DNA from: Mansonella perstans
Lineage: Eukaryota; Nematoda; Chromadorea; Rhabditida; Onchocercidae
Direction: 5' to 3'
Length of the DNA: 64,000 nucleotides
Assembly: GCA_037074765.1 (NCBI GenBank)
Contig: JBAMDO010000051.1
Coordinates: 221,815-285,814, forward strand
The stretch's first letter is position 1. Each line of letters opens with the position of its first letter. The position numbers and the translations under genes were made by a program. This document shows, in pieces, positions 38,864 through 52,447 of this stretch. The notes below the pieces were generated by a model, which was not told where the DNA came from, searched no databases, and was given only the letters and a program-made list of their open reading frames with translations.

Positions 38864-41800
38864 CTAAAATGATCATATTTGACGTAAATCATACCAACAT
38901 ATAACATGTGTTCGATTAATGTAAATATGTTCGCGTAATATAATTGTATTCCTAGTATTTGTGTATATCAGTAACGTATGCGATAGTGTACGCATATTTA
39001 TGAGTTTATAGCCATACGTGGAAATATCTAAATGCAAATGTGTAATCATTTCTCATACACGTTCGCATCACTTGACAAGTATAAAATTAATTCAATAAAA
39101 TTGAATTGAAAATAATAAAGTAATGTGCATGTATCCAGTTTACGTTAAACACTCATTAATCACTCATATAGTTGCAAAATGCTTACATCCTACACTATCC
39201 ATTGTTATGCATAATGCTACTACTAAATTTCATTACATACTTCATAGCTATTATGTATGTGCTATACTCTTAGTTCACTTATTGTTACGTGCATCGTGCA
39301 TTTTTACATTGTAATTATTGCACGTAGCTAATTTCATGTAAATATTAACAATTGAAATAGCAAAATTAGCACAAATCATTCTCATCTCATTCGCCTCAAA
39401 AAAAAAAAAAATAAACTCATAATTTCAAATATTTTCATTTCCCGCTTGCATTACGTACACTGTAATGTTTCCTTTGTTGCAGCTATATAGCATGATATTA
39501 TAATATTAGCGCATATAAAAATTTTTTAAAGATGCAGTTAAGTTTATGAATTGCTGAATAAATGAAAAGAAATTGCACTGATAATAAAATTGATGAACTT
39601 TTGACATTTAAAAAAAGAAAAGAAAGAAAGAAAATGAAGCAATTATCGCAAGAATGATGATAATAATTTAATGCTTAATTCTCTCTATCATCATTTACGT
39701 CAATCTTCCTCACTTACGTGTGTTCCTTTTCATGCTCACTTAATTGCTTCTGTCTTCTTTTTTTATTGTTTCAAATAAAAACATCGTATCCATGTAACAC
39801 ATGTCACAATGAATGAATCATATAATTGTGACCAGATAGTGATTTAGTTTAATTTACTTAGCGATTATTTTAAGTTTAAGTTCACTTTAGTGTACATTTA
39901 ATTCACTAATTAATTCCATAGATTTTAACTTTTTTATTTCAATTACTGTAATATCTTTTGATTTTTTTTCTCTATTTTCTAATGTTATTTTTGTTTGTTG
40001 TTATTCTTTTTTTAACGTTGTTTATTTTTAAATTGTATTAGTATCAAATATTTGTATAATATAATTAAAAATCACTAATTCAGGAGTGAAGTCTTGATTG
40101 TTACTTCATTAAATAATTATCAATATTGACTTTGATGACTGATTAATTTAATGTTTATTTGAATTATTGCCAAATTTAACGACTCTTCAAAACAATTCGA
40201 TGATTGTTTGCTTAGTTTAGTGCAGATTTAGTTTATTAAATACATATGGGAAGTTATTTTTTAAATCCCCAAAAAGTAAAGCAATGTGTTTTTTAAAAGC
40301 ATTGCATGTGTAATTGCTAAGCAAAGGTGCTTGATTGATAACACCAATGATAATCATCGTTAGTTTGTTATCAGTTTGTCGCAGTTATTATTATTATTTT
40401 GATACTGGCAAAGAATTGTTTGAAAATAATTCATAGTCGAATAAATTTAAATTTATTCAACTCTAGGATGTTTTGTAGCACATTGAAGTGGTTTAATTGA
40501 ATATCAAAATTTTGCATTCCACAATTTTTCAATTCGATTTTGCATTTAAAACCAGTTGTTCAATGATCATTTCATTCGGTTATAAATATATATATATATA
40601 TATTTTAAAATGTATTTCAAATTAAGTGACTACTTATTTAAATGATACTTCAATTAAATGTTACTTAATTGTTTGCTTAGTTTAGTGAAGACTACTGCAA
40701 TATCAGGAAATAAGTTAGTAATCAATCAGATTTTAAAAATGTCATCGTTGACAAAAAATTAAAATCAAAATTATTTTCAAAAAAAAAATCGATAATTTAT
40801 AAAAAAGAACAGAAAAGAAGAAATAGTATAGAAAGCGATGAGGAAAAAGTGAATCATCAGTTACAACAAAATAATTGAAATTGGGAAAATCTTTCAATTT
40901 TATTTATTTTCCTTTCTATTTTATAAATTTACAGTTTCAAAAAAAATTTTTTTTTTTAGAAAAGAAAGTAATCGCACAAATTTTTCTTTTGCTTAAAAAA
41001 GCTGGTAAAATGAATTATCGAGGTGTAATGTTTACAAATTTTGTGAAATTCTGATGTAAACAAAATCATTCGAAAATATCAAATGTCTGTTTAGCATAAA
41101 TATTAATTCTTTTTTTTTGTTTTGGCAAAAATATTAGGAAAATACTGAGAAAAAATATATATGTATAATATTTTTATTTATTTTATTCAGAACTTTTTAT
41201 AAAATTAAAAAAAAAAAAAAAACATGAGATAGATTATCGATTGATTTCTCTTAAAGGTGATTCTTTTTTCTGTTTTTATTTGTTTTTTTTTTTAAATTAA
41301 CTGAACGATTTTAATTTGTCTATTTAATCGCACAGAAATTGATCCGATTAATTCAATAATTCAATAAATTTATTCAATACTTGCAGTAAATCTATTCAAT
41401 AATTTTTTGCGCATCCATTAATTATTCCAGTATTTTTGACATATGTTTTCATTTTCTCAGTGTTTGGTTTATTTCAGTATAGATATCCATTATTGACCAT
41501 ATAGCAAAGTTACAATAACATTGCACTTTATCATCATGGGAATAATAGGAAAAAATATGGTTTAAAATTTCGAAAAAAATATTCCCATGATCAGTTAGTT
41601 GTTTTTCTCTTGTCATTTGGTATCATTAAGAGAAAAAAATAAAAAATGCTAGGAATTAGATATTTGAATTGATCAGGATTGTAATTTATAATAAAAGATC
41701 GGAATAAGAGATAATCCATCTAATATTTACAGTTTTCGAAAAAAATGCATTTGGAATATGACTGCAAATGACTATTATCTAAGTGATCATCATTTTAATA

Positions 41801-43780
41801 CATCATAACAAGATGGAATGGAATTGAATGGGATCACATCGAATTGGATTGGATCAAATCAGCCAAATAACAGATATAACAGATGCGATAAGGATTTATG
41901 ACACAAAATTTACATTTGAATGTATTGAACATTCCACATTTCCATCAATCCTTTATTTTTGGTCAATTCATAAAATATTTCAATCGGGAATTAGTATTTG
42001 TTGTCTGAAAAATTAAGAACTTTGAACAAAATTAGTTTGAAATTTGAATAAAATTAGTTAAATCATTTTTAGATGTTTTAATTCTTTATTTTCCATACTG
42101 ATAATATGTAATTTGATAATTTTAAATGTATGTGATTTTTGTTGTAGGATGATTTCAGAGATTCTCGGATCACAGATACAATTGAAACTTACAATATAAT
42201 GTTGTACGGACATAAGTGCTCATGTATTTTGCACAGATTGCAAAATTGATAAGAATTGATACGCCTTATCAAATTTTCGTTTTGATTTTGTTATAATTTA
42301 CTGCATTAGTCTTAGTTAGATTGAAGAACATGCAAAGAAATTGATGAATATCATAGCACTTTATTTTAGGATAACTTTAAGAAAGTGTAAAATAATATTT
42401 TATGCAAATCTAACCTAATAATGATTTTGTTCTGTATTTCAAACTAAATGACTTCAACTTCAATTATATTATTTTATCGCTAAACATTGGCTCTGGTAAT
42501 TATGCAAATTTCATCCTTGTTTGAAATTAAGTTGGAATAAATTACGGCAAATCCAATCATGCAATCATAAATAATTGTTAATCGTAATGTTAAAAAAGGT
42601 AATGATATAATTTAAATTATTTTGAATATTAAGTATGAATCGTAAGTATCGAGAAAAAAGCAATAGTCTGCGTATTTTAGAATGCTTTTGCTTTTCACTT
42701 TAACTCTATTAAGTTAATTTATAATTTCATTAGCAAAAAGCTAGTTTTGTTCATAGGATAAGCTTTTTCATATCGATCCTTCCTTAGTGATAAAAATGTT
42801 ATAGGCATCGTAACCTACTAGATGAATCAGACAAGAGCTAGTTGACAACCTCTGTGCGATTTATTGTTACTGGCAGAGGAAGGTGAGAATTAGGGGGCTA
42901 GTGTTTGGATGTTATTCAATAGTAATTTTCCAAAATATGATAGGCTCATGTAGATCACGTGAAATTTAAAGTTATGTGAAAGAAAAAAAGTGACAGAAAT
43001 TCTGTACAAAATAAGCGTTGAATATCACATTAATTTTACGAAATATGTTCATTGCATTATGACTTGGCCTATTTTTTGAATAAGGTGTGAAATGAATTAT
43101 TTAAATTTTTTTCGGAGTTTAAGGTATTATAAGGTTGATTTTAAAATTAATTTTGCATTTAACTGAAATCGGTCGAAATCAGCAAAATTATTTCTTCTTT
43201 AAAAAACGTTGGACAAGGTGTGGCGAAATCATGAACGGCGTAATGAATCGATATGACATTTAACGCTCATTTTCTTCATTCTTTTTTTCATTCCGTTCTA
43301 TTTTTTTGAGCATTCTTTCTCATATTCAAGTAGGTGTTACGTATAAATAGATTTCCACAATGTTCCTAATAGTATTGATATAGTGGTATAAAGAGAAATT
43401 TTGGAACATCAATATCTTGGCTTTTTCTGTCAAATTTAATCAATAATTAAGTGCAATGGTTGTACGTAAACAAGCGAGCGTGATGGTGCCCTTGAAACTT
43501 GGGATAATGATTTTTTCACCTGTTTGAAAAGTCTTTTCCTATACCCATTCAATGTTTATATCACTCATGAAGGAAGAAATAATTTGAAGAAGTTAGGGAA
43601 GTGCAGTAGGATGTTTCTGAATTTTTGAATAAGATTGCTTATATAGTTGAAAATTTTTCGGGTAGCTCAAAGAATTTCGACACTCAATTTCTGTTATATG
43701 TTGTTTAACACTTTGGGCTTCTAAAAATATACAGTCAATTGTGCCATAAAAGAAGCGGAAAATGGTGCAACGTAATTTTT
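38864..43780. other. 5-kb gap between divergent DCC1 and akirin genes
   Basis: No exon chain seen. There is a short TA repeat near 40580-40600, poly-A runs near 39400 and 41205, and a 20-base direct repeat (ATTGTTTGCTTAGTTTAGTG at 40203 and 40668). From about 42750 to 43800 the DNA is less AT-rich and may include akirin upstream regulatory sequence; no specific motif can be assigned. Confidence 0.45.
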
Positions 43781-43784
43781 CCAG
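43779..43784 (+). promoter_or_regulatory. Likely spliced-leader acceptor of akirin
   Basis: TTCCAG ending at 43784 leaves a 33-base leader before the akirin ATG at 43818. No upstream exon with a matching donor was recognised. Confidence 0.4.
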
Positions 43785-43817
43785 GCAAATTTAATTTGTG
43801 ATAGTACGATTATATCC

Positions 43818-45737
43818 ATGGCTTGCGGAGTTGCGTTAAAAAGGCCTTACGATTATGATGATTATCTAATTGCGGAAGGAAGTGATGTGAAACGCGCACG
43901 TCATACGCAAACGCATTGCTCACCATTTCGTGCACAAATTGGTACTATTGCTGCGTCACTACCGGCTTCTGGTGCATCGAGTGCTTTAATGCAGTTACGA
44001 GATCCAAAGGTAATATCATTCTATTCTTTTTGTTTATATTAGTTCCTTATTCCGGTTGGAATTATAATTTTATATAGACAGTAAAGATTATATTATTTGT
44101 TATTCACTTCTGGGTAATTTATATGGCGACTTTATACGGATATGGGATGAGCGGCTTGCTCTTCAGTTATCAAATATTTCATCGTATTTAGAGTGCTGAT
44201 CGTTTCGGCAGATCTGTGTTTATTTGGCTCAGAATATTTCTATTTCGCAGTAGGATTTTTCTAGCAAAACATATTTGTAGCGTTGGAGTTTTTATTTATT
44301 AAAAAAGTGAAGTTCTTGATTTTGCATGAATTGCTGGTGTTACAGGATCGTGAGGCTTACGACAACTCACCATTTGCCAAAGTTGGCAATAATTTGCAGC
44401 TTTCATCGGGACAGCTAGAATCATATTTGCGGGCTGAAGTAAGTGATACATGAACGAATGCATATGTTTTTGACAAAATGTATGTGTGCATGTATGTCTG
44501 TATGTATGCGTTTATGTGTTCTGTGCATCTATTTGTGTGAACCGATTTCTGTTCATCATGTTTTGAGACTTTATTAGCTTTTGAGTTTCACATATAGCAC
44601 ATGATTTTTAGGTACGCTACCTGAAACGTCGCCATTTGATTCCACATCGCACACTCACTTCAAGCGTGGTGAATGCAAGCAACACTGAAGGGAGTGGTAC
44701 TGCGCAGCGATACGGGTCTCATTTTTCCTGTAATTTAACATCTGGGAATGGAGCAGATTCGGCTCATGGTTATCGTGAGGCACCGTTATCACCCAACAAT
44801 AATGTGAATTTTAATTTTTTTTCAAATTTGTTAAATTTTCTGAGTCGTTTAGATTTTATTCTAGCATGCCATAGCAAAAGCAACAAATGATTGACTTGCT
44901 GGAACTCCTGAATCATTCTAATTGTGCCAAAATTATGATAAGCGCGTATTCATCCGGAAATTGATCTATGCGCATATAATTTCATTATTAATTGCGGAAT
45001 TTTAGTCGGGCAGCGAATCAGAAGGGGAAACAAATGTGCAGAAGACGTCGTCAATGAAAGATTTGTATGAGAAACCACAGTTTTCTCTAAAACAAGTGAG
45101 CTTTTAAGTCTCATACTACATCTTTTTGCATGATTGATTAATTTTATAGAATCGATGAAATCCGAATAACAATGCGCGAAGTTCTTCTGGAAAGATCTTC
45201 TGTTTATATTCAGTTCCTTTATCTAATATTTTGACAATAGTTTTACACACTTCATTTGATGTTTAAGCGTATAATGTTAGGAGAGGAAGAAGAGCGGTCA
45301 GATATCTTCGAGGAATAAGGATTGGTCGGTAGTCTTGTGGGAGATTGTGAACATATCCAATTTTCAGGTGATGATGATCTGCGAAAGGCTTTTGAAACAG
45401 CAGGAAGTACGTCTTAGATATGAATATGAGACAGTATTGAACCAACGCTTAGAAGGTAATTTTTGTTTGTCACATGTGTAAGTTTTTTTAGCGATAGTTG
45501 GCAGAAACGTGCTTTTCATCATCTCTTCTAATTTGAAAAACATTGCCACCCTAATTCTTCTGCTCACTTCTTCACTTTTCCATATATATCTCTTTTCGAA
45601 GCAGTGTTTATTTCAAAGCATATCAAAATTTGTTTTCTTTTTTTTTAGAACAGCATGAGCAATATGTGCAATTTGCTCGCGAGCAAATTGAGCGTCAACA
45701 TCAAGACAATGGTGTGGAATTGTCTTACCTGTCCTAA
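43818..45737 (+). CDS. akir-1: Akirin, nuclear transcription co-regulator
   Basis: Exons 43818-44009, 44346-44438, 44612-44803, 45006-45095, 45368-45455 and 45649-45737 join in phase to 247 residues. The N-terminus MACGVALKRPYDYDDYL and the KRAR cluster (residues 34-37) are the conserved akirin start and nuclear localisation signal. The C-terminal hallmark is FSLKQVMMICERLLKQQEVR followed by a predicted helical, Gln/Glu-rich segment and the short ending ELSYLS. The middle (residues 70-160) is Ser/Asn/Gly-rich and poorly conserved, making the protein slightly longer than vertebrate akirins (about 200). Akirins bridge sequence-specific factors and SWI/SNF chromatin remodellers, and in nematodes also act in meiosis, muscle and immune expression. 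All splice sites are canonical. Assignment is firm. Confidence 0.96.
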
Positions 45738-46646
45738 CTTTAAACTTTTTATTTCATTCACTGATGATATTGGCTCAGTGAATTCTTTTCATTATTCAAT
45801 GGGTGTTTGTCTGTTATGACCTGTTCTAGCGATATCTTCAATAGATAATTTTTGACCGCTTTTCAATTATGCTGTCTTTATAAAAATTGAACATTGCTGT
45901 GCTTTTGGGAGCTCTTCTCCTATTTTTCTCTTACAGGTGATTTGTAATTTCTCGTATTATGTAAAAAAAATTTATATGGTAGTGGAATTTATTGTATGCT
46001 CTAATTTTTAATTTCCAAGGTAATATAAGGAGCTTTCCAAAATTATTAAATTTCGCAAGTTCTGCATGAAGACTTCTGTGATTGCGGAATTTTATAGGGT
46101 TATTTTATTCTTGTCTTTGTTATGAAGAATTCATTACAGTTAAATGCTGCTTATTCTTATATGAATGCAGGAATGCAGGGTGCTTGTAGCTTTGAAAGAT
46201 TGAACAGTCTTTTTGGCAATGTTGGGAGCAAATAAAACATATAGGATTAGAAAGTTGGTGTCGAGATTAACAGTTGTGGGCTGAAGTTTGATGGAGTACT
46301 TAGTTCTTGTCTCACCAAAATACCGGCACTTTTCAGATGACTTTTATGTCATTTCTTCTTTTTCATCTTCATTACTAATTATGGCTCATTATGATAACAA
46401 AGAAATGCTAGCAGCGAAGTGTTTATGATTTTAACTGATTTTGACCATTATATGTTCCTGCATGCAGTAATATCTTTCCGGTTCCTTTTTATTGTAAAGT
46501 TTTATTGTAGATGCTGCTTTTTATATATACATACATACGCTAAGGAGTAAAAATGTTGTTGGGTCATATCAAACTTTCATCAGTATGTATGATAGTTCTG
46601 CTCATTTATGCAGTTAGCCTAAGTGATATGTCGCGCTTTTAATTTC
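45738..46646 (+). other. Probable long akirin 3' UTR
   Basis: The roughly 900 bases after the akirin stop are less AT-rich and less repetitive than typical gap DNA here, with no coding frame. The first AATAAA seen is at 46647-46652. A long 3' UTR is the simplest reading; an unrecognised non-coding or short coding exon is not excluded. Confidence 0.4.
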
Positions 46647-46652
46647 AATAAA
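46647..46652 (+). terminator. Possible akirin poly(A) signal
   Basis: AATAAA at the end of the GC-richer 3' flank of akirin, followed by return to simple AT-rich DNA. Confidence 0.4.
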
Positions 46653-47381
46653 TGTTTTCCTGATTTGAAATTGCGTTCTGTGTTTATTACAATGGCAATT
46701 TTTTTTCATAAGAATTAAACCTCTTATTTAAAGAATTTTTAAATTCAAGTTTTCTGCTAAGATTATGCCAGATTATTTCAATGAAGTCTAGTCGTTCAAT
46801 TGATAATATTAACTATCCAAGTTGAAAAAAAAAGTCAGTATAATGGAAGGAAGGGTAGATATCAGTTTAATGTTTAAGTGGTAAAACTCGAGGCGTGGGA
46901 TTATTTCAATAGTAGTGCTTATACTGTTGTCATCAATAAATTCGGCAATCCAGTAATGCACAACGGGAATTAGGGAGACGCCATTAAGTGTTATACATGC
47001 GACAAAGTCATTAGCAAAAAAGATTTTATCGGGAGTACAATCGGTTTAATTCATCTGAATGACAACATTTAATAGTGAATGCAAAGAGAGGAATAAATAT
47101 TTTGTATGAAGAATGTATGAATATATATGATTGTCAATATTTCAATTAGCATAACAAATTCAAGACCATAGAGGTAGGATGTAATCGATTCAATAAATTT
47201 TCTGCTTTGTTGAAATAATCGATTTTTTTTTCCCATGAAAAAATTAGCCAACAAATAGTTATTTTGTATATGTATGAAAGAAAATTAGAGATAGAAAAAG
47301 ATAATAAAATGTTAGCGCTTAAATGAAAAGAATAAATTTTGGTTATTATTGACTATCCTATACACACATGCAATACATATA

Positions 47382-47455
47382 CATTCTCCAGACGACAATC
47401 AAATGACAATTGTGTCAGCATTCTCCAGATGATAATCGAATGACAAGAGTGCTAC
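47382..47455. repeat. 37-bp imperfect tandem duplication
   Basis: Two adjacent copies at 47382 and 47419, both starting CATTCTCCAGA and sharing GATAATC/GACAATC, AATGACAA. They differ at several positions, so the duplication is not recent. Confidence 0.85.
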
Positions 47456-47537
47456 AAAGAATTTCTTTCGGTTTTCTTTTTTTTTTTCTGATATTTCTAG
47501 TTTAGATCTGCTTTAATGCAAAAAAGTTCACGACAAC

Positions 47538-47570
<33 letters not shown>
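47538..47570. repeat. CAA microsatellite
   Basis: About 11 CAA units, non-coding here. It resembles the coding CAA runs at 26.4 kb only by being the same simple sequence. Confidence 0.9.
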
Positions 47571-47572
<2 letters not shown>

Positions 47573-48848
47573 AACAACGATAAAAATTCATCAATAATAT
47601 TCCATTACATCTGAGAAGTACTTTTTTCCAGTTTTATCCAATGAGGACTAACTAATTAGTAATTTACCAAAAGAACAAATTATCATAAAAAAATCACCAA
47701 AAGAGAACCGAAATGAAATTTGATCATATTGATCTGAATGATAAATGTTAAATAATGTCTGCTTGGATTTGACAATGTTAAAGATATCACTAAGTAAATT
47801 TTGTTGTTAATGCTATATTCAATCAACATTTTTTAATGCTATTTTTTATTTGCATTAAAAATTATTGAAAAATATGAAAGTGTTCCAAATGAATATTTTA
47901 ATAAAATAATTTTTGACAAAAGTTTCAAAATAATGCTTTCTCATTCTTTTCCTAACTAATATATTAGTTAGGAGATTAAATTTTAATTTTACACCAAAAT
48001 GGTATTAATTAACAAAAATAAAGAAAAAAGTCACAAAGAAAAAGAAAAAAGTCATATATATCAAAACTATATCATTAAAAATTAAAACAATTAAATGATA
48101 AATGACATTTAATAAAAAAATAAAAAAACGAATAATTAATTAATGTTATCAATTAGAAAAGCAATAATAATAATTCAATGTGTAAGAATAATTTGTAATA
48201 ATCGATTAGAATATTGCAAGTTGGTCAATAATTTAAACAAATATTCTGTAATATTAGCGTTAAAATGTTAATTTTATAATATTAAAATATTACTAACAAT
48301 AAGAGAACTCGCTCGTATGGATTGAAATATTAACGAAAAATTTTAGTCAAATAATTGCTTGGTTTTTTTTTTTGCAAGAAAAATGTAAATATTAATTGTT
48401 TTAAAAATATCCTTCACATTTTAATTACATTAAGTAAATGATGTTTTAGCAAATATTATAAATTTTTTTAATTTGATTTTGGACGTTTAGTGATGTATTT
48501 GAATCGTGAACGAGTTGAGGCAGCTGTTTCATCTGGATATCCAGTTATCAATAATCCTGACGTGGTAATGATGGTAGTAGTAGTAGTAGTAGTAGGCATT
48601 GTTGTTGTTGCTAATTTTATCAATTCATTTTTTATTATGCTAATTTTACTTTCTTCATCATTGTTCTCTGGAAAATTTTAATCCTTTCATAATAATCATA
48701 AAAATGGCAGTGAAAATATTTCGTGATATTTTAAGATAATATGCTAACTGTTCATTTTCCTAAAATCTTATAGATAGCTATTTGATAAAACTGTATAAAA
48801 ATGCTTACGAATAATAAATGTAAAATTATAAAAAGTATCCTTACTTAC

Positions 48849-51800
48849 TTAACAGGATTTATCATATTCTGAAAAAAAAGAAAAAAACAAAAACTGATAA
48901 TAAATCTAATTTAATAGTAACATAAAATATTTGCTTTATATTACTGTGTGCAAATTTAATTGTTGAAAATTTTAAAGCTTCTTGACAAGCATAGTAAATT
49001 TTAACAAATAAAAAAATTTATTCTCCTAAAAAATTAATTAGAATGAATTGATATCTTATATGACAATATAAAGTTGCTTACTTTCACTATTAGTGTCACC
49101 AACTGCAATAGAACGATTCTGTGTTACATAATTTGTAATATCCCTGCTTTTCTGTGATTGATCGCTATTACTTTTACTAATTCCAGAAACAACTTGTTGT
49201 TGTTTAGAATCAAAGTCACCGTTATGTGCTATTAAATCAATTATTTGATCCTGAAAATTTTTGATATTAAATTATTGCTTTAATAAGACAAAGAAAAAAG
49301 ACATTTCAAAAAAGCATGGGAAATGAATTTAACAAAATTTATTTTTGCGAAATTTTAGAAGAAAAAAACAAAGTCAAGTTTAGTAAAATTAACAGTTCAT
49401 GTAAAATGTATAAATTTTCTAGATTTCGAAAAAATTTCAATCAGTACTTTAGCTACTCTTTTAATTTTTGCCATCAAAAAAACAAATTTTCACCTATTTA
49501 CATTTTTGTTTTTATTCTATTTATGACAATAAAATGACTTCCACAATGAAATAATTATTAATGATAATGATGATAGTGCTAGTAACAATAATAATAGTGA
49601 TAATAATAGTTTTAATTACAGTAAAATAATTATTTTGCTTTCACTGTATACAATTTTATCATATTTTTTTAAAAGAGATTACTTTCAATAAATTCGTATT
49701 TTTTAACTTTTCAAAAAATATTTTCCAAGACTTAAAAAAAAATTTAAGCTATTTAGTATAGAAATTGGACTAATTACATTAATTCAACAAATATTATTGA
49801 AAAAAAAGAAAATTTAACGATATTTCATGAACTAACCGTATTTTTTTGATTAATAGCAAAGGACGGAATTTTGAATTCAAGTTGATGCTGTTGGTTTGGC
49901 ACTTGTTTCGCTGTTGAGTGATTATTGTATGCAGTGGTGATTTCATCCAGTTCATTATTCGGACTATGTAAGAATGAAATATCAGTGTAATCGTTATCAT
50001 TTATATTTGATGTACTTCTGCCCCTCTCCTTATTGATCAAATCTAAAATTTTATCTAAAAATATAAAAACGATTGATTTTTGTAATTTTTGCACTTATAA
50101 AATGTTACAGTTCCCTTTTATTTTTTCTGAGATTCCATAAACAACAATAACATTCAAATAATCGTCAAACATCAAAAAGTTTTGATTGCTAAAATTTTAA
50201 TCAATTAAGCTTAAAATAGTCGGATGATTGTTATATCAATTGCCGATTAAGCACATCCTAAAAATAACCAATTTTTTCATAGAACCAAGAAAAAAACGCC
50301 AAAGAATTAATCATAAAAGCATAATATATAATAAATAATTTAAAATTAACGAAGTTGATATTACTATCATTTCTACAAATCTTTTTCACTAAATTAATTG
50401 TAAAAAAAAAAAAAATTGATACTAAAACAAATTAGATATTAAAATAAATAATTGAAAATAGAGATGCGGATTTTAAATTCTATAAATGTTTGCACTTTAC
50501 TTCATTAAAATTAATTTTTTCTAAAACTATTTCATTTAAATTTTGGAATGAAAACAAGAGCTGAAGACAAAGTTACGATATGAATAAAAAACGAAAAAAA
50601 AAAGTTGCTAAGTTTAAATGAAGTAATTTTAATATTGAAATTAATCTTAAATCACTTATTTTCACCTTTATCATTCTCTTTGTTATTTATCACTTCATCG
50701 TATTCAACCACTGGTGATAGTGGAAATTGTTGTGGAATATTATCATCATGCGGAATAGTTGTCGGCATGATAAATTGCTGTTTTAATTTCCCATTTAAAT
50801 TTTCATTGGAATATTTGCGCATATCATTATGATCAATGATAGATGATAATGTTGATATTAGTTGAGATGTAGGAGTTGAAATTTCAGCAGATTTTTCATT
50901 CTTTCCCGTTATCGTTGTTTTTATTTCTGTCACTTGCTCTTGTGGTTGTTGTTGTGGTTTCCCCTAAATTCTTTCTTTATTTTTCAAAATCTTAACTGTC
51001 TATGCTTATGTCTTTTTTTTCTCTCTTTACGTTTGTTTTGAATGATTTCAATGATTTTGAATGATTGCTTTCGTTTTGTTTTTCAAATAAAAATATTTGT
51101 GAAAAAAAGAAAAAAGAAACAAAAATAGTCTAAATTTACACTAAGAGTAATTTTTAAGCCAAAATCCGAAAGTTTAGTAACCGTTTGTTTTGCATCAAAT
51201 GATTTCATTTCTAATGGACAAGGACAGAAAACAGCATTGGCACCGGGTTCACCAGCCGGTCCTCGATTACCCCTTGGACCGAAATTCCCGGGAAGACCAT
51301 CCATTCCTTTAACGCCTTTCTTACCATCCGGTCCAGGAAGTCCATATACATAATTTCGTCTGCCTAAAAATTATTTTTCAAATGGTAAAGAGTTTGTAAT
51401 TTATCACTTAGATATGAAACTTATAACTGAAATGTTTGAAATTACCTCGAGGACCTTGCGGTCCAGTTCTACCAATTGAACCAGGTAGTCCTTTTGGGCC
51501 TGGTTTTCCAATACCACCTGTAGCAGGTTTTCCATTTGGTCCTTTTGGACCTCTCATTCCATTTGTTCCATTGTATCCTTCGGGGCCTTCTAAGCCAACT
51601 TCACCTAAAAGAAATGAATTAAGGGATTGGTTGTTAAAGCAAATCTTGTTTAATTAAAAAAAAATTTCATGCAATACCATCTAAGCCATCCGCTCCAGGG
51701 ATTCCTGGAAAACCTCGATCACCCTTCGGACCTCGTATCCCTTGATTACCAGGTGCTCCAGGAGGTCCACGTTCTCCTTGTGGACAGATAATACACTGCT

Positions 51801-52447
51801 GCTGTATTTCTTCCAGCAGTTCAAGCGTACTTTTTCCTGGATATCCGGGAAGTCCATCATCACCTTGTTCACCATCTTCACCTGGATCACCTATAAACAA
51901 ATTAATTAGATTACTCGCAGTTAATTTAATCGAAGTTAAAGTTAAATTATTACAATCCTTACATAAAATATCGTAAATATGAAACATTTACTATCATACC
52001 TGGTGGTCCTGGTGGTCCAGGTTTTGGCGGTGGACAAGTATTTAACGATTTTTTCCTACGTAATAATTCGTGATGTTTCTCAGCAAGATTCATATCACCT
52101 ATATCAGCTAACAGCTGTAAATAAACTTCCAAAAGTACAACTCATTTTGGGTATATTTTCATTTTGCAATATTTTAGTTCTTTTTTTAATTCATGCTAAA
52201 ATACTAGTTGAAACAATTAACTAAAAATATTTAATCAGAAAAAAAAGAAAATATTTTCTTTTCTTAATTTTAATTATTTAATTACAACAAATAATAATTA
52301 ACAAACCTTAAATAATTTCATACGTTCCTCAACATCATGTTTTATAATAGCAGTATGTTTGAAAAGTATTGGTAATAAAATCAATTCTGCCAATATTGTC
52401 AGAGCACTAATTAAGAATGTTATACCAGCTATAGTACCATAAAGCAT
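48849..52447 (-). CDS. Cuticle collagen with long non-collagenous C-terminal tail, 518 aa
   Basis: Minus-strand exons 52447-52307, 52114-52000, 51890-51678, 51604-51446, 51363-51140, 50963-50666, 50054-49837, 49250-49082 and 48868-48849 join in phase. Residues 1-47 match the nematode cuticle collagen N-domain with a hydrophobic anchor ([20 protein letters not shown], residues 9-28). A dibasic RRKK (66-69) could be a furin-type processing site. Gly-X-Y blocks run from about 78 to 252 with breaks at CIIC (118-121) and near 190 and 212; Cys pairs at 118/121 and 256/258 and a Cys at 74 frame the triple-helix regions, as in this family. Residues 260-518 are non-collagenous, Asn/Gln/Ser/Asp-rich, with a short recurring ILDLINK / IIDLIAH motif, and end YDKSC. 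That tail is far longer than the few dozen residues usual for cuticle collagens. The acceptor TTTAG directly abuts the ATG, suggesting trans-splicing, or an unseen upstream exon. Confidence 0.88.

Larger units (their letters stand above)
46653..48848. other. Gap between convergent akirin and collagen genes
   Basis: AT-rich, no gene seen. It holds a 37-bp duplication (47382-47455), a CAA microsatellite (47538-47570) and a short GTA run near 48570. Confidence 0.45.

Noticed and set aside
40203..40687. 20-base direct repeat ATTGTTTGCTTAGTTTAGTG, two copies 465 bases apart
   Set aside because: The match does not extend beyond 20 bases and the sequence is AT-rich, so it may be chance.
41828..42016. 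62-codon frame starting in GGATTGGATC-like repeats
   Set aside because: The start is a short local repeat and no splice partner or family feature is seen.
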